Assembly (NCBI GenBank): GCA_963978545.1 | Contig: OZ021723.1 | Span: forward strand, 93,664,002-93,728,001 | DNA from: Linyphia triangularis | Taxonomy: Eukaryota; Arthropoda; Arachnida; Araneae; Linyphiidae | Length of the DNA stretch: 64,000 nucleotides | Direction of reading: 5' to 3' | Shown here: positions 36,401-45,400 of the stretch, one piece after another | Layout: every line of letters begins with the position of its first letter | How positions within the stretch are numbered: the first letter of the stretch is position 1 | The notes under the pieces: model-generated | What the model saw: the letters and a program-made list of their open reading frames with translations, nothing else | What the model was told of the DNA's origin: nothing | Database searches by the model: none | Position numbers and translations under genes: made by a program

Positions 36401-39400
36401 TTCAACGACAAACCTGACGAGAAAAATTGCCACTGAAAACATCCATCAATATCCAGCCAATCATGAAGATCTGATCCAATATCTGTATATGGTGTCAAAA
36501 TAAAAACTTGGCACTATTTCAGTGGAACTTTGATTACTTTTGTTTAAATTTTATGTTTTCCTTTTATCCTGACACCTCCAAACTGATGCATTACACGTGT
36601 AAGTGGCATTTATACTTAAGACCTCACGAATTACAGCTTGATTTTCAGTCATTGTATTTAGAAATCCCGATCATAACTCCCTGTCGACTTTCATATGTCT
36701 CATCAAAATATTTCCTTTGACAAACATATCACGTGTCATTAAAATGTGTTGTTTTGTCTCAGAATGTGCACTTCGTAGAGGCAGACAGATACAAACTTTG
36801 TACAAGTTGCCCTCTACATAAAGCTTGGCGTCCACTATCGCTGAGCAGAGCAGAGTGGAGTGGACTAAAGCCAATTACAAGGCTGCCAACGTCTACTGTA
36901 GAACGAGGCTCAATGGACGTTGGCAGCCTTGTAATTGGCTCTTATCTAATCCACTCCGCTCTGCTCAGAGATAGTGGACGCCAAGTTTTAGTGTAGCTTA
37001 GGAGGGGAAAAAATAGAAATATATTTTTGGAGAAGAAACATGAAGTTCTCTTCTAAAAATAAATAGTATGTATGTATGTATGCATGTATGTATGTATTTG
37101 TTTATTTATTTTCATTGCATATTTACCTTGTTATGATTGATTTTAAGCCTGTTAATTGTATCATGAAGCTTCATATATCAGGTTGTTTGGCTGGTTTGTA
37201 CGCTCAACGACCTATTTTTATGCACAATGACAACTACAGGCCGGGACCTGTATCTTAACGTGGATTCCGAATCACAACGATCATCCTTGTCAGGACACGA
37301 ACCCGGTACCTTTGGCATACGAGGCCAGAGTGCTAACAACACCGTCACCAGGTGGCCCTTCATATCCGGTTTTCGTCATTTCGATGGAAAACGACACTCC
37401 AAATTCTACAGTTTATGAAAGAGTGAATGAACAATTTTATGCTCGATATTTATTAAACCAATTAATATAACAGAATGTGGCAGCTTACCGTTTGCCTCTT
37501 GCCAAAAGTCTGCTTCCCTCGCTTCTAGTGGTTGCCCCTTTGAGTTCTGGGATGGAATTGTGTAACAGTTGCCGTAATCGGGATCATAGAAATATTCTAA
37601 CATTCTGAGAGAGAGAGATATGGGCAAAATTGAAACATAACTAAGGACATCACATAGCGTTACTTTCTGTCTCTTCAATCGATATGTTTTGGGGAAATCT
37701 ATTATTTAGATTATTAAAATATTTTCATATTCATAAATAAAATTTTCAGCACACAGTTTTCAAATGCTTTGTTTTTATTATACACAGGTTGGTCATAAAA
37801 AAACTTAGTCGATATATTTAGCTCTAGCAGCCGTTCCGTTCAACAGATCGAGAAGAGATTTCAGTTACAGTTGTTCAGAGGTATGAGCGCGGGATTCTAA
37901 CAAAATGGCTAAAAACTGGGCAACAAAATGGCTCTCACGGGTACGGTTATAGTTACAGAAACTCGAAATTTTCGAATCGAAACACCTACTTTTTCCTATC
38001 GCAAAATGCTCAACGCATGCGAAAACTCTAAAGAATGTTGGAACGGTACGTGTATCACAAAAAAAATTGACGCGTTACGCACGCACAAAAAAAAACAGCT
38101 CTGCGAACGGCCTATAGAAACATGATCGCACGGAGGCTAAATATATCGACTAAGCTCGCCAGATATTCAGGGTAGAAACCCGATAAAATTGCTTGTGATG
38201 GCACCCATGTGAACTTTGGCCTCTGTCATATGCAAATTTCTACCGTGCACCCCGATCGTGTTTTTGTCACCCGTTCGCAGAGCTGTGTTTTTTTGTGTGT
38301 TTTTTTTTGTGCGCGTAACGCGTCCGTTTTTTGTGATACATTTACCATTCCAACTCTCTTTAGGATTTCCGCATGCGCTGAGGATTTTGTGACAGGATAA
38401 AGTTGGTGATGCCATTCGAAAATTTCGAGTTTTTGTAACTATAACCGTAACCGTGAGCGCCATTTTGTTGCCCAGTTTGTAGGCATTTTCTTAGAATCCC
38501 GCGCTCATTGTTGAAAATACATTATTATCTTTACAAAATTAGCTACCAGCTAAATTAATTTGAACACACTCCCATGCCCCTCCCAAAGAGAAAGAAATTA
38601 CACATACCTTTATAGGAAACCTATCTTTTATTTTAAAGGCTACTACGCATTATATTTAACGGCACAAAGACGCCCAATTTTCATACATCAGTGGCGTCCG
38701 TGACAGGACGCATTCCTTTGTTTGTCCCATTTGAGTTTTGCTTTGAGTATAACTGAAAGTTTAAAATTTATAGATATGTTTCTATTGTCAGTATTAAGTC
38801 TTTAGTTTTAAATAGAATCATTTTTACAAACTTTCATAACAATTATAATGGAATCTCTTATACTTAAAAGAAAGGGACTGCGTAGTTCCTTCACAAGGAC
38901 AGCTAATTTTCTGGAATCTGAGTTATTGAAGGATGAGTGCAATTTAGATGCAATAAATGATAAGTTTTGTAAATTGCAGAATGTTAATTCAGAATTAAAT
39001 GATCTAGATGAAAAAATTCTGGATTTATTAACTGAAGGGGAAGAAGCTACGGAAGATCCAGTTTTAATTGAGATCGAAGGCCGGGAAGTTTATTCGGATA
39101 AATTCATCACTTTGTCTCGTCGAATAAATAGTAAGTTAAACATTCTAGATGAATTAAACGTTGAGACGAGATCAGAAAATGGTAGTCATGTTTCATGGAA
39201 CAAAACAAAAAATTATAAACTTCCCAAAATCGAGTTGAAGAAATTCGATGGTCTTTTGATTAACTGGCTTCCATTCTGGTCACGATTTCAAAAGATCCAT
39301 GAGGATACTGATTTACACGAAAGTGACAAGTTTTCTTACTTAATTCAAAGTATGAAAGAGGGGTCAAGGGCAAGAGAATTTATTGATAGTTATCCGGTTA

Positions 39401-42400
39401 CCTCAGCTAACTACGATAAGGCCATTGTTGCACTCAAAGAGCGTTTTGGTAAACCCGAGCTTTTAATAGAGGTTTATGTAAGGGAACTTATTAAGTTAAT
39501 TATTTCTAATGTTAAAGCGGATTCAAGAGATAAGTTACCCCTTGATAAGCTTTTTGATAAATTGGAAGCTCAATTGAGAGCTTTGGATTCCCTTGGCTTA
39601 GATTCAGGTGATAATTCAGCATGGTTATACCCAATGGTGGAATCATGTCTCACCGAAGACGTATTAAGGGCTTGGCAGAGAAGTTTGTATTTTAATCAGC
39701 CAGAGCAAACCCCGAGTCTCAGCGAGAGGTCTTCACCCGAATCTTCGCGCCTAATAAATTTGATGAACTTTTTAAAAGCCGAAGTGCAGGGTGAAGAAAG
39801 GTTGAAATTAGCACGTAGTGGTTTTGGGGGTAATAGTCGAAATGAGAGTTCCCAAGAAAAGCCCAAGGATGAAAATAGGGGTACATTTCAGTGTAAAAAT
39901 CAAGCTAATTTTCCCACTGCAGGCGGATTCCTTACCACAAAAGATAGCTACTGTATTTTCTGCAGTAAAGCTCATAAGAGTGAGAGTTGTTATGAGGCCC
40001 GTCTGTTGCCTCTTGAGGAAAAAATTGCTAAAATTAAGGATAAGAAGTGTTGCCTAAAATGTCTGGCACCTAATCACATAGCCAAATTTTGCAAGCAGTT
40101 TATACGGTGCTATGCTTGTGGTAAGCCGCATTGTACTTCTATATGCCCAGAAATGCATTGCAAAAATCCGCCGCCAGTATCAGAATCCTCTCCGGTAACA
40201 GACGTGCAAACAACTACCGCCGGACAGACGTGCACCTCAGAAGTGGCCTTAATGACATTAAGGGTAAAGGTGGTCGGCGCTAATCAGTCCAGAATTTGTC
40301 GAGTGATGCTTGATTGTGGCTCACAAAAATCATACATCTCAAAATCTGTGGCGGAGAAACTGGGTTTGCCAATTGTTTCCAAAGAGACTTTGTCTCACAC
40401 TTTATTTGGGGGAGCGCAAACTGGACCGAAATTGCATAATAAATATCGGGTTAAATTATCTTCCATGAGTAAAAATAAATGGGAAGATTTAGAATTTGAT
40501 TTTTTGGAACAGAATATAATTTGTGGCAATGTACCATGCATTGCTAAAGGTCCTGTTGTAAGGGAATTAAAACGTAATAACATTTGGTTATCAGATATGG
40601 GATCAGATTGTCCGAAGATAGAAATACTCATCGGAAGTGATGTTTATGGGAAAATTCTCACTGGGCTTGTAAAGCAACTAAATGGAGGATTAACCGCAAT
40701 TTATACAAAATTGGGTTGGGCAGTTTGTGGCACTTTAGAGAATTATTCGGATAATAAAACTGTAAGTACTGCACTTTTGTGTGCAAATTTAGCAGTCAGG
40801 GATATGCAAATCTCCGATCTTTGGAATTTGGAGACAATTGGCATACTGGATAGTCAACAGAGTTTATCTAAAAAAGCTGAAGAGGAAATGGCCAGAGAAC
40901 AATTTTTGCACACTCTCACTAGAAACAATGAGGGTCGTTATTGTGTGGGCTTACCATGGCTAGGGCAAAATGTGGAGTTGCCTTCAAATCGCCATGTAGT
41001 AGAAAAGAGACTATTCAGTGTCGCCAAAAAATTAGAGTCTCTCGGCAAGTATGATGATTATAGTAAAATTTTTGAAGAATGGAGGGCTGAGGGTATTATT
41101 GAGGAGGTGCCGGATAATGAACTTGATTTAGATGGACACTACTTGCCCCATCATCCCGTATTTAAACCAGATAGTCTGACTACTAAAATAAAGCCGGTTT
41201 TTGATGCCAGTTGTAAAGTTGGCAGATCTCCCTCACTTAATGATTGTTTGTTTAAGGGCCCGAACTTGATTGAAGAGATTCCTTCAATTTTGTTACGATT
41301 TCGAGAAAAGTGTATAGGGGTTACTTCTGATATTAAGCGTGCCTTTTTACAAATAGAAATAAGAAAAGAAGATAGGGATTATTTGAGGTTCCTATGGTGG
41401 GAGAAAAGTAGTGTTGTAAAGGTTTTCCGCCATTCAAGGGTCGTATTTGGAGTGACTTCCAGTCCATTTCTGTTGGGAGCGGTTATATCATTTCATTTGT
41501 CCCAGCTCTCAGATGAAGAGAGAGTAACTGCTCAGAAGTTAGCTCGATCCCTATATGTCGATAATTGTGTAACATCGGTTTATAATGAAACTGAACTTGA
41601 GAATTTCATAGAAATTTCTACAGATATTCTAGCTAGGGCAAAAATGGATTTGAGAATGTGGATGTGTGGGCCAATAAATGAGAATGTAAACTTAAGGGTA
41701 AAGGATTTAAATTCAGAAACTGTAGAGGACCCACATTCTGTTTTAGGGGTTTTGTGGAATAGGAATAAAGACAGTCTTTCCATTAATATAAAACTCGTAC
41801 CACTTTCGAAAACATTGTCAAAAAGGGAAGTTTTGTCGTTGACACAGTCCGTTTTTGACCCTCTGGGATTCTTGACTCCCATTATGTTACCGGCTAAATT
41901 ATTACTGCAAGAAATGTGGGTAATAAAGGCGGATTGGGATGCACCATTACCAGATGAAATCAAGAAGAAATTTTTAAAGTGGTACAATAATTTGGGAAAG
42001 CTCACCGATTTTGAGTTGCCACGACGCATTGGGTTTGGGGATAAAAGTAATTGGTCCCTTCATATCTTTTGTGACGCAAGCAAACACGCATATGCAGTTG
42101 TAACATTCCTTAGATGCGTTGACAACGGAGAGATATTCATTAATTTGGTTGCAGCCAAATCCAGGGTAGCCCCCTTAAAAGGGTTCACAATTCCCCGTTT
42201 AGAGCTGATGGCTTGCGTTCTGGGTGTCCGTTTGTCCAAGTATGTTACTGAAGCCCTTTCATTGGAGTGCAACTCAAAATATTTTTGGACCGATTCTACT
42301 ACGGCCTTATCATGGATCAAAAGAAATAATCTTTGGGGAACATTTGTGGGTAACCGCGTGAGGGAAATTTGTTCTATCACTGACCAAAACCAGTGGTCAT

Positions 42401-45400
42401 ATGTACCAAGTGAATGGAATCCGGCTGATCTTCCTTCCCGTGGCTGCTCCCCTCTTCAGTTTATCCAATCGGATTGGGTAAATGGACCTGTTTGGCTGAA
42501 GGGTCCTAGAAAAAATTGGCCCGAATTGATTATTGAGCCAAACGAAAGTTTAATTTACTCAGAAATAAAAAAGGGAGTAAACTCATGTAGTAACGTTAGT
42601 ATAGATATAGATAGTGAACCTGAATGGTACAAAAGATATTCTAAATTTTCAAAAATGGTAAAGATTTTGGGCTGGGTTAAGAGATTTATTGCTAATTCCC
42701 GTAAGCAAAATGTTATTAAAGAACCTTTTTTAAATTCCATTGAGATTCAGAAATCTAGAAACACACTTCTATTGCTCATTCAGAGAGAGAGTTTTGCACC
42801 AACTGGAGATTCGGTTTTCAGTTTTGCAATTGAGAGAGATGAGACTGGTTTAATTAGAGTAAAAACCAAGATTGTTGAGAGAGACGACCCATACGCCTTC
42901 CGGTACCCAATTTTACTGCCAGCAAAGCATTTTATAATCGAAGCTCTAGTTAGAGAGTTCCATCTTAAAAACAGTCACGCTGGTATTCAAGCCCCAACTA
43001 CCATGCTTCGAGAGGAATATTGGATCCTCTCAGCAAGGCGAACTGTCAGATCCGTTGTGCGACAGTGCGTGCGATGCAAAAGGTTTGCGTCAAAACCACC
43101 AGAGACATTGCCGATTCAACTGCCATTGGACAGAGTTAGAGATGCTAACACCTTCGAAGTTACGGGCGTCGATTTATGTGGTCCATTGGTCCTCCGCAAC
43201 AAAACCAAAACTTGGGTGGTTTTGTTTACATGTGCAGTCTACAGATGTGTGTATTTGGAGCTTGTTACTGCTATAAGCACCGAGTACTTCATTCAAGCCC
43301 TCCGTCGATTCATTGCGAGAAGAGGGAGACCATCTACCATCTACTCCGACAACGGGACGAATTTTGTTGGTACATCATCAGCACTGCGAAAAGTTGACTG
43401 GGAAAAGGTTGTATCTCAGGATACGTTGCGACCCATCATCTGGAAGTTCATTCCTCCCATTGCGGCTTGGTGGGGTGGATGGTGGGAGCGACTGATCCGG
43501 TCCACGAAGGGTCTCTTGGTGAGAGTCCTTGGGCAAGCTTCAGTGAACTACGAGGAGCTACTCACCATCCTCTGTGATGTGGAGGCCGTCCTTAACTCTC
43601 GCCCCCTCACCTATGTTTCCAACGACATTGATGACTTGTCTACTCTGACCCCCTCGATGTTCATGCAAGACATCAAAGTGTCCGGAACAGCAGATTTAGA
43701 TTCCATTGATGGGAACAAGCTCCTTGTGCGTCAACGAATGTGCCAGGAACTTCGAGAACAACTTCGCAGCCGATTCCGTAAGGAGTACCCGGCACAACTT
43801 GTGCAGAGGCCCGGCCATAAAAACTGTGACATGCACGTGGGTGACATGGTGTTAGTTGGTGCGGAGAATATCAAGCGTATCAACTGGCCCATTGCACGTA
43901 TCCAGGAATTGTGCACGGGTAGAGATGGCCGTGTAAGAGTGGTAAAAGTGAAAACACTTCACGGCACACGTCCAGTGCGAAAGCTATACCCACTGGAAGT
44001 TTTTTAATTGTGAAATATTAAAAAAGGTGGGAGTTAATGTTGTGATTTTACGATTGTAGGTGGCAGTAGGAGACGTGAAGATGTACTGTTGAGTTGCCCG
44101 GATCTGAAACTGAAACCTTTTTTGTGTTTTTTCTTGTGCTATATCTATTTTTAGATACTTCCTTCTTTCGTTGTTACTCGATGTTGTCTGATGTATGAAA
44201 ATTGGGCGTCTTTGTGCTGTTAAATATAATGCGTAGTAGCCTTTAAAATAAAAGATAGATTTCCTATAAAGGTATGTGTAATTTCTTTCTTTTTGGGAGG
44301 GGCATGGGAGTGTGTTCGAATTAATTTAGCTGGTAGCTAATTTTGTAAAGATAATAATGTATTTTCAACACTCATACTCTTCTGAATAACTTAACCGAAA
44401 TCTCATCTAGATCTGTTTAACGGAACAAAAGCTAGAGGTCCATATGTCGGCAAGGTTTCTTTATGACAATTCTCTTTAGAAAAAAAAAATTATGATAGGA
44501 AGCTTCTTCCTCAATCTCAGAGCTATTTGCATACAGGATGGGTTCAATAGCAATTATTTTACTAAAAAAAACACACAAAAAACCACCAAACATAGGAAAA
44601 GACTCTTTACTTACTTCTCACAATATATTTGTTAAACTATAACTGAAGTCTTTTTTAATTTGTATGGTAAACATTAATGGGAAGTTGACAACCCAAACGA
44701 AGCAATTTAGATTAACTGGTACCGAAAGAATTATTAAATAGTTAAAGAAGAAAAGGTTTCTACAGAGTACATACTTAATACATTCTTCTGTATTTACTTT
44801 AGGAAACCCATTAAAGTGACAATCTTGAATCATATTCTTAGAATGACCGAGTTTGTACTTCTGTTCGATGTTCCTTTCCTTCAGAAGGTCATAAACCACG
44901 TCTCCGATCTCCGCTTCAGATATACTCTGAAAGACAAGTTCAGAAATTATGACAAAACTCAATGCAAATACGATCTCTAATTTAAAATGAAACTCTTACA
45001 ATTCAGTTTTTCTCAACAGACACAGAAATGATCAGCTAAGATTCCTTACTATGTTATTAAATAATCCAAAACATTTCTTTGGCATGTAGTCACAAAACTC
45101 GCTTTTGCGGAACCTGCAAAAGTTATTTTTCATGAATATTTTATTTCGTTAAATTTATTTAAGACAAAAACTTATTCAGAGGATGTGAGCGTATCAGTTG
45201 TTTCCTCCAAAAGATTCAATGGTAGTATGACAATAGAGGTAGTATTAAATACAGATAGTATTTCAGAGATATTATCCGAGAGAAAACAAATTAAAATAAA
45301 AGGCCTTAACCTCCTGAGTCCCCGCGTACATGTATATGCACATCGGATTTCGGGCGCATAATTTTTCTCTGCATGAAACAGCCGAATTCAGTTCTACAGC

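Larger units (their letters stand above)
38509..44370 (+). mobile_element. BEL/Pao LTR-type retrotransposon with inverted terminal repeats
   Basis: A single insertion unit of 5862 bp, bounded by TGTTGAAAATAC and GTATTTTCAACA and flanked by CTCAT (38504-38508 and 44371-44375). It holds one intact gag-pol frame. The terminal repeats (38509-38690, 44189-44370) are both 182 bp and about 98% identical (4 differences by my reading) but lie in opposite orientation, which is abnormal for an LTR element. It sits in channel intron 3, antisense to the host gene. The intact frame suggests a recent insertion. Confidence 0.9.

Noticed and set aside
36130..36417. 95-codon frame with CRGETLALVLIQC resembling the cysteine/His end of some non-LTR retrotransposons
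   Set aside because: A single weak motif, no neighbouring reverse transcriptase and no other copy; not enough to call.
39818..43916. Several 60-149-codon frames overlapping the BEL/Pao polyprotein on both strands
   Set aside because: Shadows of the 1719-codon frame; none has independent motifs.
44038..44370. A normal direct 3' LTR for the BEL/Pao element
   Set aside because: The sequence after the polypurine tract does not match the left repeat in the same orientation; only the reverse complement matches.
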